DNA of 64,000 nucleotides from Anodontia alba (lineage: Eukaryota > Mollusca > Bivalvia > Lucinida > Lucinidae), in the NCBI GenBank assembly GCA_964016985.1, contig OZ024836.1, positions 37,690,152 through 37,754,151 of the forward strand, given 5' to 3'. How positions within the stretch are numbered: the stretch's first letter is position 1; each line of letters opens with the position of its first letter. The notes beneath the pieces are model-generated. The model was not told the origin of the DNA and ran no database searches. It saw nothing but the letters and a program-made list of their open reading frames with translations. Position numbers and translations under genes: made by a program. This document shows positions 22,104 to 34,220 of this stretch, one piece after another.

Positions 22104-22132
22104 GGTGTGTGTGTGGGGAGGGGGGGGGGGGA
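22104..22132 (+). repeat. G-rich tract
   Basis: GTGTGTGTGGGGAGG followed by a run of ten G residues. It could form a G-quadruplex on the plus strand. Confidence 0.7.
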
Positions 22133-22204
22133 GAATATTTAGAACAGAATAGATTCAAAAACAGGCATAACTGGCATGCTAGGTCCAATGGGGGGAAAAA
22201 AAAA

Positions 22205-22248
22205 AAGCAAGAGGACCATGATGGTCCTATATCGCTCACCTGAGCAAA
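22205..22248 (+). mobile_element. Element terminus: CAAGAGGACCATGATGG...CTCACCTGAG
   Basis: This resembles the termini at 23802 and (inverted) 28441. It contains a small GGACCATGATGGTCC palindrome and then GCTCACCTGAG. The satellite that follows is probably its interior. Confidence 0.55.
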
Positions 22249-22315
22249 CAGCTTTGCATACTTACTGTTGAAGTTTCAGCCAAGTTTACTGCTCTAAAAT
22301 TTTTGTATAAATTTT

Positions 22316-23801
22316 ATAACCCTGCACCCCAGTGGCCATGTTTTTTTCATCCATCATGATGGCTTGAACTGAATAGTGAAAGAGGATCACCAAAGGAACA
22401 ATTCTGCTGTTATATTGAAATTGGTCCAGTGGTTTCTGACAAATAGATTTTTAAAATGTCTTATATAGATATATAGGGAAATTAAGCCCCACCCCCTAAC
22501 GGCCATGTTTTTTGACAAATCATGACAGCTTGAACAAACTTGATAGAGGGTCACCAAAGGAAAAATCCTGCCAAGTTATATTGAAATCGGTTCAGTGGTT
22601 TCTGACAAGAAGATTTTTAAAGTTTTCTATTTAGATATATAGGGAAAATAAGCCCCACCCCTAGCAACCATGTTTTTTGACGAATCATGATTGCTTGAAC
22701 AATCTTGATAGGGGGTCACCAAAGCAACATTCCTGGCAAGTAATATTAAAATCAGTCAGGTGGTTTCTGACAAGATGAATTTTAAAGTTTTCTATACAGA
22801 TATATACGGAAAATAAGCCCCGCCCCATGAAGGCCATGTTTTTTGACGTATCATGAGGGCACAATCTTAGTAGAAGGTCACCAAAGCACATTCCTGTCAA
22901 GTTACATTGAACTCAATCCAACGGTTTCTTACGAGAAGATTTTTAAAGTTTTCTATTTAGGGAAAATATGCTCCGCCCCCTAACCGCCATGTTTTTTGAT
23001 GAATCATAACGGCTTGAACAATCTTGGTAGAGGGTCACCAAAGAAACATTCCTGCCAAGTTATATTGAAATTGGTCCATTGGTTTCTGAGAAGAAGATTT
23101 TTAAACTTTTCTATATAGATATATTTGGAAAATAAGCCCCTCCCAGTGGCTGCCATTGTTTTTTGACGAATCATGATAACTTGAACAATCTTGGTAGAGG
23201 GTCAACAAGGAAAGATTTCTACCAAGTTATAATGAAATCGGTCCAGTGGTTTCTGACAAGAAGATTTTTAAAGTTTTCTATAGAGATATATAGGGAAAAT
23301 AAGCCCCACCCCCTGGCAGAATTTTTTTTAGACGAATCATGACTGCTTGAACAATCTTGGTAGCAGGTCACCAAAGCAACATTCCTGCCAAGCTATATTG
23401 AAATTGGTCCATTGGTTTCTGACAAGAAGATTTTTAAACTTTTCTATATAGATATATAGGGAAATTAAGCCTCCCTCCCCACCCACCACCCGGCGGCAAT
23501 GTTTTTTTGACAAATCATGATAACTTGAACAATCTTGGTTAAGGGTCAAAAGGAAAGATTTCTGCCAAGTATTAATGAAATCGGTCCAGTGGTTTCTGAC
23601 AAGAAGATTTTTAAAGTTTTCTATATATATAGGGAAAATAAGCCCCGCCCCCTAGCTGCTATGTTTTTTGACAAATCATGACGGCTTGGACAATCTTGGT
23701 AGAGGATCACCAAGGAAACATTTTTGCCTAGTTATATAGAAATCGGTCCAGTGCTTTCTAACATGAAGATTTTTAAAGTTTTCTATATAGATATATAGGG
23801 A
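22316..23801. repeat. Satellite A, about 165-bp units, nine copies
   Basis: Units carry AAGCCCCGCCCCCTGGCGGC, then GGCTTGAACAATCTTGGTAG and GGTTTCTGACAAGAAGATTT. The array stops abruptly at TATATAGGGAA where AACAAGAGG begins, and resumes at about 25571. Confidence 0.93.
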
Positions 23802-24184
23802 AACAAGAGGCCCACGGGCCACGGCTCGCTCACCTGAGTCACTGCAGACATGCAGATGTTATGCAACATTTTTCCAATCCTATCATCACAACTAATGAAA
23901 AGATCATCATTTGAGCAGTTCTTAGTTTTGAAGAAGAATATATGGGCCTGACAGTCAATGGAGCATGATCATTTGAATAAACCATCAATCACATTTCAAC
24001 AGTAGGATCAGTGTGAAATTTGGTGGAAATTGGCTAAGTGGATTCTGAAGAATCATGATTTTATACATGTAAACAGCACAGTGGCAGAGAAATATAATAA
24101 ATATAAACAAGATGATGGCCATCTAAGATTTCCAATCAGAACAATTTTAACTACTGTTGATCTACAATTCACTTGAATACTTTC
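23802..24184 (+). mobile_element. Left inverted arm with AACAAGAGGCCC terminus
   Basis: About 383 bp that matches 28053-28441 in reverse complement, starting AACAAGAGGCCCACGGGCCA and including CAGATGTTATG, TTTCAACAGTAGGATCA and ATACATGTAAACAGCACAGT. The homology runs into satellite C sequence (GGAAATCCAAGATGG type). Confidence 0.88.
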
Positions 24185-24185
24185 A

Positions 24186-25561
24186 ATATAAATGTATATG
24201 GCCCATACAAATGCATGGGGAAGCAAATTTGACCTTGGAGGTAAAAAGGTCAAACGTCAACATAGAACCATCATTTTAGCAATTTTGGTAGCTCTCCTGT
24301 CCCCCATAATTTGTGCAAAGATAAGGGCCCAGGGCTTATTTGGTTATGGAGAAGAAGATTTGTAAATTTTTTTTTACCATTATATGGGCATGGCAGCCAT
24401 TTTGATCAATGGACCATGCCCATTTTAGCAATCTTTCATTCTCCTGCCCAAGGAGGCTCTGCATGAAATTTGAGCAACACTGGCCCGGAGGCTTCAGAGG
24501 AAAAGTCATTTGAAATTATCAACATTTTTTCCATACAAATGTATGGGGCCCATACAAATGCATACAGAAGCAAACTTGACCTCGCCGTAAAAAGGTTAAA
24601 TGTCAATGTATGACAATTATTTTAGCAACCTTGGTAGACCGCCCGTTCCCGATGATATATGCAAACATTCAGCCACATGCCATCCTCGATTTTGGAGAAT
24701 AACATTTTTAAATGTTTTTTTCCCATATAAATGCATAGGGAAGCAAACAACCTTGCCGTAAAAAGGTCAAATTTTAGCAACTTTGGTAGACCCTCCGTCC
24801 CCGATGAATTATGCAAAGATTCAGCCCCAAAGCATCCTCGGTTCTGGAGAAGAAGATTTTTAAATGTTTTTACCATATATGGGCATGGCGGCCATCTTGG
24901 TTAATGAACTGCGACCATTTTAGCAATCTTTTGTTCCCCCAACCTAAGGAGGCTCAATATGAAATTTGAGCAAATTTGGCCCAGAGGCTCCAGAGGAGAT
25001 GTTATTTGAAATTCTGAACATTTTTCCCATATAAATGCATAAGGAAGCAAAATTGACCTTACCGCAAAAAGGTCAAATGTCAATGTACAACCATTATTTT
25101 AGCAACTTTGGTAGCCCTCCCATTCCCGATGATATCATATGTGCAAAGATTCAGCCACAAGGCATGCTCGGTTTTGGAGAAGAAGATTTTTAAAGGTTTT
25201 CCCCATACAAAAGCATAGGGAAGCAAACTTGACCTTGCCGTAAAAAGGTCAAATGCCAACGTACGACAAATCTTATAACAACTTTGGTAGACCTCTTGTC
25301 CCTGATGATTCTTGCAAAGATTCAGCCCCAAGGCATCCTCGGTTATGGAGAAGATTTTTAAAGGTTTTTACCATATATGTGCATGGAGGCCATCTTGGGT
25401 CAACGGACCATGACCATTTTAGCAATCTTTCGTTCCCCCACCCTAAGGAGGCTCCACATGAAATCTGAGCAAAATTGGCTCAGCGGCTTCAGAGGAGAAG
25501 TCATTTGAAAATGAGGAAAAGTGATCACTATAGCTCATCCTGAGCAGAGGTCAGGTGAGTT
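24186..25561. repeat. Satellite B, irregular about 300-bp units
   Basis: Recurring blocks are ATACAAATGCATAGGGAAGC, CCTTGCCGTAAAAAGGTCAA, TTTTAGCAACTTTGGTAG and GCATGGCGGCCATCTTGG. The block ends with GGTCAGGTGAG and a T/A run near 25561-25570, the inverse of the CTCACCTGA found inside the left terminus, so 23802-25561 may be one element inserted in satellite A. Confidence 0.8.
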
Positions 25562-25570
25562 AAAAAAAAA

Positions 25571-26190
25571 AAGTCCCACCCCCCTGGCGGCCATGGTTTT
25601 TGACGTATCATGACGGCTTGAACAATCTTGGTAGAAAGTTACAAAAGAAACATTCCTGCCGTGTTATATTGAAATCGGTCCAGTGGTTTCTGACAAGAAG
25701 ATTTTTAAACTTTTCTGTATAGATATATAGGGAAAATAAGCCCCGCCCTCTGGTGGTCATGTTTTTTGAGGAATCCAAATGGCTTGAACAATCTTGGTAG
25801 AGGATTACTAAAGGAATGTTTCTGTAAAATTATATTGAAATCGGCCCAGTGTTTCTGACAAGAAGCTTTTAAAAGTTTTCCATATAGATATATACATGTA
25901 GGAAAAATAAGCTCCGCCCCCTGGCAGCCATGTTTTTTGAAGAATCCAGATGGCTTGAACAATCTTGGCACAGGATCACCAAACAAACATTCCTGCAAAA
26001 TTATATTGAAATCGGTCCAGTGGTTTCTGACAAGAAGATTTTTAAAGTTTTCTATATAGATATAAAGGGAAAATAAGCCCCGCCCCCTGGCGGCCATGTT
26101 TTTTGACGAATCCAAATGGCTTGAACAATCTTGGTAGAGGATCATCAAAGTAACACTTCTGCAAAATTATATTGAAATTGGTCATACTTT
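25571..26190. repeat. Satellite A, second block, about four units
   Basis: Units begin near 25573, 25739, 25913 and 26082 and match 22316-23801. The open minus-strand frame through 25705-26148 is satellite sequence in phase, not a protein family. Confidence 0.9.
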
Positions 26191-26336
26191 ACTGGATGTA
26201 TTTGGCCAGACAGTCCCGAGCAAACATTGTAAACCCCCATGAGATGCTACAAAATGCGGTGTCACATCAGGGGCTAAACTGTTTGCCACCCATTGAGCTA
26301 TTTTTAGACAAAACATTCGGTAGTAAATTGTACTTG
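26190..26336. mobile_element. H2-like MITE remnant within the satellites
   Basis: GAGCAAACATTGTAAACCCC and GGGGCTAAACTGTTTGCC form a diverged H2 pair between satellite A and the next CTCACCTGAG terminus at 26340. Confidence 0.5.
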
Positions 26337-28104
26337 TTAGCTCACCTGAGCGCAAAGTGCTCATGGTGAACTATTGTGGTCAGTCAATGTCCGTCGTCCG
26401 TCATGCGAGGTCAACAATTGATTTAAAAGCCTACTCCTACACCCCTGGGCAAATTGACTCGATACTTGGTAGGAAGCATTGGGGTGATTTGTACATCAAA
26501 AATAGCTAAAATCATGCCGATCGGAAATCCAAGATGGCCGCCATGGCGGCCATCTTGAAAATCTATTTTTCGCTTCTTCTCCTGAACCGAAAGGCCAATT
26601 GACTCCAAACTTTCTAGGAAGCACTGGGGTGACTTGTAGATCAAAAATAGTTAAAATCTTGCCATCGAAAATCCAAGATGGCCGCCATGGCAGCCATCTT
26701 AAATCTATTTTTAGCTTCTTCTCCTGAACCGAAAGGCCAATTGACTCCAAACTTGCTAGGAAGCATCGGGGTGACTTGTAGATCAAAACTAGCTAAAATC
26801 GTGTTGATCAGAAATCCAAGATGGCCACCATCTTGAAAATCTATTTTTCGCTTCTTCTCCTGAACGGAAAGGCCAATTGACTCCAAACTTGCTAAGAAGC
26901 ATCGGGGTGACTTGTAGATCAAAAATAGCTAAAATCATGCTGATCGGAAATCCAAGATGGCCGCCATGGCAGCCATCTTGAAAATCTATTTTTTGCTTCT
27001 TCTCCTGAACCGAAAGGCCAATTGACTCCAAACTTGCTAGGAAGCATAGGGGTGACTTATAGATCAAAAGACGCTAAAATCATTCCAAACGGAAATCCAA
27101 GATGGCCACCATGGCGGCCATTTTGAAAATCTATTTTTCGCTTCTTCTCCTGAGCCGAAAGGCCAACTGACTCCAAACTTGGTAGGAAGCATCAGGGTGA
27201 CTTGTAGATCAAAAATAGCTAAAACCATGCTGATCGGAAGTCCAAGAGGGCCACCCTGGTGGCCATCTTGAAAATCTTTTTTTCGCTTCTTCTCCTAAAC
27301 CCAAAAGCTAGTTGACTTGAAACTTGGTAGGAAGCATCGGGGTGACTTATAGATTAAAAATGGCTAAAATCGTTCTGATTGGAAATCCAAGATGGCTGCC
27401 ATGGTGGCCATTTTGAAAATGTAGATTTTTCACTTCTTCTCCTGAATCAAAAGGCTTATTGGCTTTAAACTAGGTAGGAAGCATCAGGGTGACCTGTAGA
27501 TCAAAAATAGATAAAATCATCCCTATCAGAAATCCAAGATGGCCGCTATGACAGCCATCTTTAAAATCTATTTTTCGCTTCTTCTCCTGAATTGAAAGGC
27601 CATATGACTCGAAACTTGGTAGGAAGCATTTAGGTGACTTGTAGATCTAAAATAAATTAAATTGTTTGGATAGGAAATCCAAGATGGCTGTCATGGCGGC
27701 CATCTTGAAACTCTTTTCCTTTCACTTATTTTCCTGAACCAAAGGGCCAGTTAATTTGAAAATTGGTAGGAAGCATCAGGATGACATGTTGATATAAAAA
27801 TAGCTAAAATCCTTCCGATTGGAAATCCAAGATGGCGGCCATCTTGAAAATCTATTTTTCTTTACTTCTTCTGAACTGAAAGACCATTTATTGACTCGAA
27901 ACTTGGTAGGAAGCATCAGGGTGACTTGTGGATCAAAAAACGCTCAAATGGTTGCGATAAGAAATCTCAAATTGCGGCTATGGTGGCCATCTTGAAAATC
28001 TGTTTTGAACTTTTTCCCCTGAACCGAAAGGGCTATTGACTTAAAGTTCATTGGAAGTATCGAAGTGACTTGTAGATCAACAGTAGCTAAAAGTCATTCT
28101 GATT
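26337..28104. repeat. Satellite C, about 146-bp units, twelve copies
   Basis: After GTTAGCTCACCTGAGCGC the units repeat with AATCCAAGATGGCCGCC, a TTTTTCGCTTCTTCTCCTGA block and GGTAGGAAGCATC. Most units carry a GC palindrome CAAGATGGCC..GGCCATCTTG. Overlapping minus-strand ORFs here are artefacts of a repeat length compatible with open frames. Confidence 0.93.
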
Positions 28105-28441
28105 GGAAATCCAAGATGGCTACCATCTTGTTTATGTTTATTATATTTCCCTGCCACTGTGCTGTTTACATGTATAAAAACATGATTCTTCAGAAACCAC
28201 TTAGGCAATAGCAACCAAATTTCACATTGATCCTACTGTTGAAATGTGATTGAGAGTTTGTTCAAATGATCACGCTCTATTGACTGTCTTGCCATATATA
28301 ATATTCATCTTAAAAATTAAGAACTGCTTAAAGGATGATCTTTTCATTAGTTGCGATGACAGGATTGGAAAAATGTTACATAACATCTGCATATCTGCAC
28401 TCACAATGCTACTCAGGTGAGTGGCCCGTGGGCCTCTTGTT
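28053..28441 (-). mobile_element. Right inverted arm ending GGGCCTCTTGTT
   Basis: Reverse complement of 23802-24184 with small indels. Together with satellite C it may form one element (26337-28441) facing another (23802-25561). Confidence 0.88.
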
Positions 28442-30290
28442 CAATTTTAAATAAAGTATGGTAAGGAGTTGAGGTGAGTAACTGACCCAGAAATCAAATT
28501 TCGGGTAAGGTGTTCACATGCTGTGTTTAAAGGAGTGTAGATATTGATGTAGTGTATGTACAAGAATCTCAGACATGTGACAGACTATTGAAGCGATATA
28601 TGAGCCTCTTCATGGAATAAAAATCTTATGCCATATGCGAACAACAAAGACGTGGTTTTTGCTATGCGCAGTCTGATCAGCACCGTTGTTGTTCGCTGTC
28701 TAGACAGTAAACAACCTATCAAAACTTTCAAGACTAGCTAATCTGGCACAATGGCCGAGTTAGCCAGTCTACGGCTGAGTAAGCAGGTCTGAGTCTTATT
28801 TGGTCGAAAACCTCGAAGACAGGTTTTTCATGTCGTTGCTTATATATTATCTGTACTTTGACAAAGTGCAGGGAGACTTTGTAGCGGCATCACACAGTGC
28901 TAAACACAAGCTACAATTGGATTAATTAACGCATAATTTTACTGCAAGCATATTTTATTTTCGGGCTTCAGAAGGGGGAAAATAGGACCTTATGCACATA
29001 CTCCTTTCAACTTCTTAAACCTCATTGAAATATATTTAAATCGGAAAGATTATTAAATCCAGAAAATAGGAGCTAAATTTTGCAGTAAGGAGGGTGTACA
29101 TGCCGAAAAATTGTTATGCCATAAATTATACGATTTTTGCTTAAAGGATCTGTTTTAAGGTCTTTGTGAACATGTCGCTTTGCGACAAATGTCTTATATT
29201 GAATTAATTTTCTCCGTAACACATTATCCAAGTTGATAAAATAATATATAGAGGCTGTTGCATTATGTGAGGGATTTTTACAGATCCCTCATTTATTATT
29301 TGGAACTAGCGAAACTATTTGGAACTAGCCAAATCAGTGGAGAACTTCACATTCATCACAAGGGCAGATAACCTAAGGCGAAGGACAAAGTCTTTGGTGT
29401 GATATTTCAAGGAAGGCTAGTACTCTGTATCAGCCAATAAAGTCCAAATTTTGATCAGCCACTTATTTGGAAATTGTTATGAAGCATAACTTTACCTGGT
29501 TCTAGCCAAATGACTGTATCTGATCAATTGTGCCAGCTTTAGTGTTCAGACAACAAAATTCACTTGCCTACACCTATATGCTTATGTGTGTGCAGAGTTG
29601 GAGTATGGGCATGTCACTATGACTTTGAGGATTCAAAATGTTCTTGGTATTTTTGCAGCTAATAAAAATTGTCCAGATAATTGAGGAGTGTGGGTAAAAT
29701 ATATTTCAGTCATTATAAATAAAGATAAAGAGCCTTAAATAAAAGGTTGCATATAAGAATTTAAGAAATAGACAACATAAGCTGTGTAGAGCTTTTAATG
29801 CTTATAAGTTCTTTCAACAGCTAGCCCTACTGGGATGTCCAACAGAACCATGATCAAAATCAAGATTTGTGATCTAGTTTGCTAAGTTTTTACTATACAT
29901 ATGTGTACAGTATAATAATTACTGTATTTTTTAAGTCTAGTCCCATATAATTCACATCTTAGAATTTTTTGCTGTTAATATTTAGCCCGGTTTCATGTAT
30001 TTTCACGTTACTAATGGTAAAACGTTTCATCATAACTACTTACAGAGACAAATGCTGAAAATAATTCTGAAGTCATCTAAATTATTATCTGAGCATTTAT
30101 TTTATGTACAAATAATGCAGTTCTTTGGATTTGATTTGTGAAAGCATTTGTGTAAACAAGCCAACCATGTTGCCGCCATTTTGAACCAAAAGCCATGTAA
30201 CTGCGCGTTAATTAAATTTTTGGCAGAAAATCATCATGTAATTGTAATGTGATTTTTGCAAATTTTGGCCATTTTCAAAATAAAGTACGG
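28442..30290. other. Unassigned sequence
   Basis: Apart from a decayed H2-like piece at about 28630-28710 (GCGAACAACAAAG...TTGTTGTTCGCTG), I find no gene or named repeat. Confidence 0.45.
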
Positions 30291-30293
30291 ATA

Positions 30294-32126
30294 CCATATT
30301 AATCCGCCTATACGACGATTTGTTTATAAGACGGGGGCTTTTTTGGGCCCTTCCCAGGCAGGATTTTGCTTTTAATTAATTATAAGATGGGTTAAAAAAG
30401 TCGCCTGTCGGAGACATTCCCTGCCACTCAGAAATTCCTAAAGTACATGAAGACATCGGCATGTTTGGTCAGATTTGTAAGTGAATTTATCACAGAGCAG
30501 GAATTAAAAAAAACTCCCAACACCACTTACAAGCATGCATACCGTATTTAACTGTATATAACACGCACCTTATTTACCCAGAAAACGTTTATAAAAATCC
30601 GATGTGTATTATTTATAGGAACACCAAAATCGGGACAGAAATCACCAAGATAATCGGTCGCGAAAACTCATGACATTCACGATCGCCCGTTAAAAATGCG
30701 AAATAGAATGATTGCTATAAGATATTCATGATTTTTTATACCTATCTCGCCCATACCAGGGTTCTGGCAGCTCAAAACAAGCAACTCGATCTGATTTGTA
30801 GTAATTTGATATCCTTTTCATGTCCATGCTTTTTTTGTTTACGCTTTTTTATTTTGCTGATCATGTGATCTCTTCAAAGGGAAACTATTCAAACAGGCAT
30901 ATGCATATGAATCTGTATTGATTACCGGACTTTGACAAGACTCAACCGTAACTTGAATAAATCAGCCTGCACAACTGATTTATTGTAGTTCAAAATAGGA
31001 AATAAATTTGGTAGAACATAAATATTGGCACGAACGATCATACATTGAAAAAATAAAAAAGTATTTAAGTTTATGCAATTATTAAAATTATTGATAATAA
31101 ACAAAACCAACTGGGCTTTTGAGGTAGGTAGATCGGTCATTTGCATTTTATCTTTTATTTTCTTACCACCCAGCTAGCATTCTACGTAAATCTACATCGG
31201 GCCGTCATCGGCCCGTCAGCTACCCAGCCGATGACGGCCCGATATAGATTTACGTAGAATGCTGACTGGGCATATGTTTATCTTTTTTTTTTTTTTTTTT
31301 TTTTTTATTTAAACTTTTCTTCCAACTTACCAAAAAAATTGTTTGAAATAAACAATGTTTATGATAAAGAAAATCAAACTACCAGCATACATCTGTGCAC
31401 TTAATTGGTTAATTGGCAGTCAGAATGACAACTAGTCGACTTTAGTTGTTGTTTGCATTGCCCTGAGGCACTGAGTTTATAATTTCACGTCTCAGTTAAG
31501 AAAGTGACACAAAGAAGGTGTTAATTATGAGAACACAAAAGAAATAACTACATTTTTATTATCATAGCGTCTGCAGTGGGGAAGCAAAGAACTGCCTACA
31601 CTACATCAAGTTGCCTGAGGCCCATGGTAACAGAGCTGCACAACGAAAATTCAGTTAGCATTATCGTAAATTCGGCCTGTTTCTACTCTAAACCTTCCGA
31701 GTTCGGCCATTTTCAACTCAATCCTAGTGAAATTTGACACTTAGTATCTGGTAACTTAGTAAATAACGCACAGATAAATTCTTCGTGTTTTACATAGAAC
31801 ATCTCTTTTTTTTATTTCAAAACTATTTAGCAAATATTCAGTGCGTGTTATACACGGGTGCGAATAATACACAGAAAAATTTGGTACTTCACCTACAAAA
31901 TTACCTTGCTGCTATTTCTGTTAAGGGACGAAGGTAAACATTATATCCTTCTACCGGTTTCGAAGATCGGCATTTTCCGTGACCACGTGGCACCACCGGA
32001 CTTTGCCGAAAATACCGATATGGCCAAAGATCTTGATTATAAGATGGGTCTGGATTTTTGGGGGCTTTTTTTTTTTTTTTTTTTTTTTTTTGGAAAAATC
32101 CCCGTCTTATAGGCGGATTAATACGG
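30294..32126. mobile_element. 1.8-kb TIR element with CCGTATTAATCCGCC ends
   Basis: TA flanks 30292-30293 and 32127-32128. The termini CCATATTAATCCGCCTATAC and the complement of TTATAGGCGGATTAATACGG match over about 27 bp. Within it is another CCGTATTTAACTGTATATAA end at 30542 and a foldback at 31172. No transposase ORF is seen, so it is non-autonomous. Confidence 0.75.
31172..31271. repeat. 100-bp palindrome
   Basis: CCCAGCTAGCATTCTACGTA pairs with TACGTAGAATGCTGACTGGG, and CGGGCCGTCATCGGCC pairs inside it. It appears to be an independent foldback insertion; a poly-T run follows at 31278-31306. Confidence 0.8.
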
Positions 32127-32274
32127 TACCTTGGATTTGATATTTTCATAGAAAAAATAAGTTAGTCTTAGCTGTAAAAAATTGATTTAATAGATATAGG
32201 TGTAAATGTCATTAAGGACTGTTATCACCACGGTCAATATATTTCTTTTCTAAGCGGAAATCACAAAACAACAG

Positions 32275-32582
32275 TGGCCTCGGTGGCTCAGTTGGATGCG
32301 CCGTCCGACTGGAGACCAGGAGGTCGCGGGTTCAACCCCCGCCGAGGTCGGCAACATTCTTTCGTGGAGATTGATCATGAAATATTTTCTACGGTCATTC
32401 TCTCCCTTCCGCTGATTCAAGAAGGGCAGTTGTCAGTTTCTGGCGAAAGGATGTGCACAATACTGGTTAACCGCTTAGAGGACTAAGCCTGCCCAGTAAA
32501 CGTGTGGTTAGGTAAACTGACCGCGCTCGACATGACCCCATTGGGTTGACTGGGCCGTAAAACCTCAACACAAAACAAAAAA
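32275..32582 (+). mobile_element. SINE-A, full length with 12-bp target duplication
   Basis: The head has TGGCTCAGTTGG (box A) and GGTTCAACCCC (box B). The body includes GGGCAGTTGTCAGTTTCTGG and a 3' end CGACATGACCCCATTGGG with GGGCCGTAAAACCTCAACAC and an AAAC tail. ACAAAACAACAG occurs at 32263-32274 and 32583-32594. Some features recall molluscan V-SINE-type families, but I cannot fix the name. Confidence 0.93.
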
Positions 32583-33334
32583 ACAAAACAACAGTGTATT
32601 TCTGAAAACAAACCTTGCCCACTAAAGCGTGACTTTGTATTTAAAACATCCAGCAGGTAGGTGGCGCTGCCGTTTATTTTCATTGAGAAATCAGTTTAAC
32701 GCAATATTGAATTTAACGCGAAAATACAAGGAGTATATTACTTTTATTCACACAGACTATTTAGGCTGACAAAATTAATCAGATAATTGAATAACTGATC
32801 TATAAATTCCACAAAAATGATTATCATTACAGATGTCTTATAATCAATGAGACGCCACATTTTGCGGCATCCAATCTGGGTCTACACTGTTTGCTCAGGC
32901 CTATTTGACCAAATACATACAGTAAAGTATAACATGGGAAGAGTCCTGCTCAGACAGACAAGTAAATTGACCAAATCTTTTGTGATAAATAATCGGTCAC
33001 AATGACAGGAGTGATAATCGACCAGATTAGCCAGCCTTAGAGTCTATTTATACATTGTATTTGCCGTATGATGATTCTAGCGAATAAAAAGAAAAGAAAA
33101 AAAAATGCAACAATGTATCCATTTAAAGATACTGCCTCCAGATTTGTGGGACTTTTACCCAACCCGATCACATGATGAACAGGCCCTGCCTAAGGCAACT
33201 CTGCCCTGGAGACTATAGGCAGCCCAACTACTTCGCTGGCCCCGATGTGCGGGGGCCGTGGTCTGTGGGTCGTGATTTCTGAATACCCGATAATCAGTGC
33301 ACGCCGGTAATAGGTACCAAGTTACGCTACACTA

Positions 33335-33466
33335 CCGGTCACAGGAGCTTGACATTGGATAATTTCTACTTATAGGGCCTGTCCTTCGAACCTTCGATTA
33401 TTTCATAATCGTAGGGACAGGCCCTATAAGTAGAAATTAGCAAACGTCAAGCTCCTGTGCTACCGG
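33335..33466. repeat. Foldback upstream of the Helitron-type pseudogene
   Basis: CCGGTCACAGGAGCTTGACA pairs with TCAAGCTCCTGTGCTACCGG; within it TTCTACTTATAGGGCCTGTC pairs with its complement. The loop is about 28 bp. Confidence 0.8.
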
Positions 33467-33845
33467 TTGCCTACATGAAATGCACTTTACGGCATCAGGA
33501 ATTTTGCTGAAGAACTGAACAAGTATCTGTTGTTTTTCGCGTGCAACACACCATGAATTTCAAAAATGCAGGTAAAAGAAGCTTTCATGTCTGTAGCCTC
33601 GCGAAAAATAAACTGTTCGACAGCCGGTAGATTCTAGTAAACAAGCTGGTTGTCATACGACAACACACAGTTGTCGCAACACCCAGAAGGTCGGAAACCA
33701 GACACGAATCGTATCGCTGAGCACTTTCATTGGCTGACTGACATCACATGTCTCAGTCGAAACACTCGGTGTTATTCGCTTTAATCATTGCGACTTTTCA
33801 GGCCACGGCAAGGGTCCGTACACACAGTTCTGTTCTATTCCATAC

Positions 33846-34188
33846 GTGTTATCATTTGTCGCCACCGTCGTGGCTGCTTCTTCGCGGCTGCTTCTTCGCA
33901 GCAACGAGGCGGTGTCGCTACAAGAAAATGCATCTGTATTATTGCAAGGAAGTATCCATCAAAGAGATGGGATATTTAGTCCTGATTCAAGAGGGCGTCA
34001 ATGCCTACCATGTTGTTTAGTATTATTGGTGAAAGCTGTACAGAAAAGGATCTGTACCAACAAGTTGAATGTCAACAACATGAATGAAATTCTGTTTGCA
34101 GGAGATAAAGACATATCATGACTATTTAGAGCCATGTGATTTGCCATCTTATTTTTCACTTGACAACCAGCATTATCCCTGGAAAGTG

Positions 34189-34220
<32 letters not shown>

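Noticed and set aside
25705..26148. 147-residue minus-strand ORF with repeated FKNLLVRNHWTDFNI
   Set aside because: It is satellite A read in phase; the same residues appear at 22685 and 23337.
26423..27067. Four overlapping minus-strand ORFs with LASLESIGLSVQEKK
   Set aside because: Satellite C units stay open in two frames; the overlapping copies are repeat artefacts.
32274..32486. Open frame beginning VAQLDAPSDWRPGGRGFNP, also at 1721-2104 and 5217-5439
   Set aside because: It is a translation of SINE-A; the same frame recurs wherever the SINE does, and it starts in the tRNA-like head.
33748..34020. Host gene starting MSQSKHSVLFALII
   Set aside because: It overlaps the better supported peptidase-like frame in another frame and has no recognisable domain.
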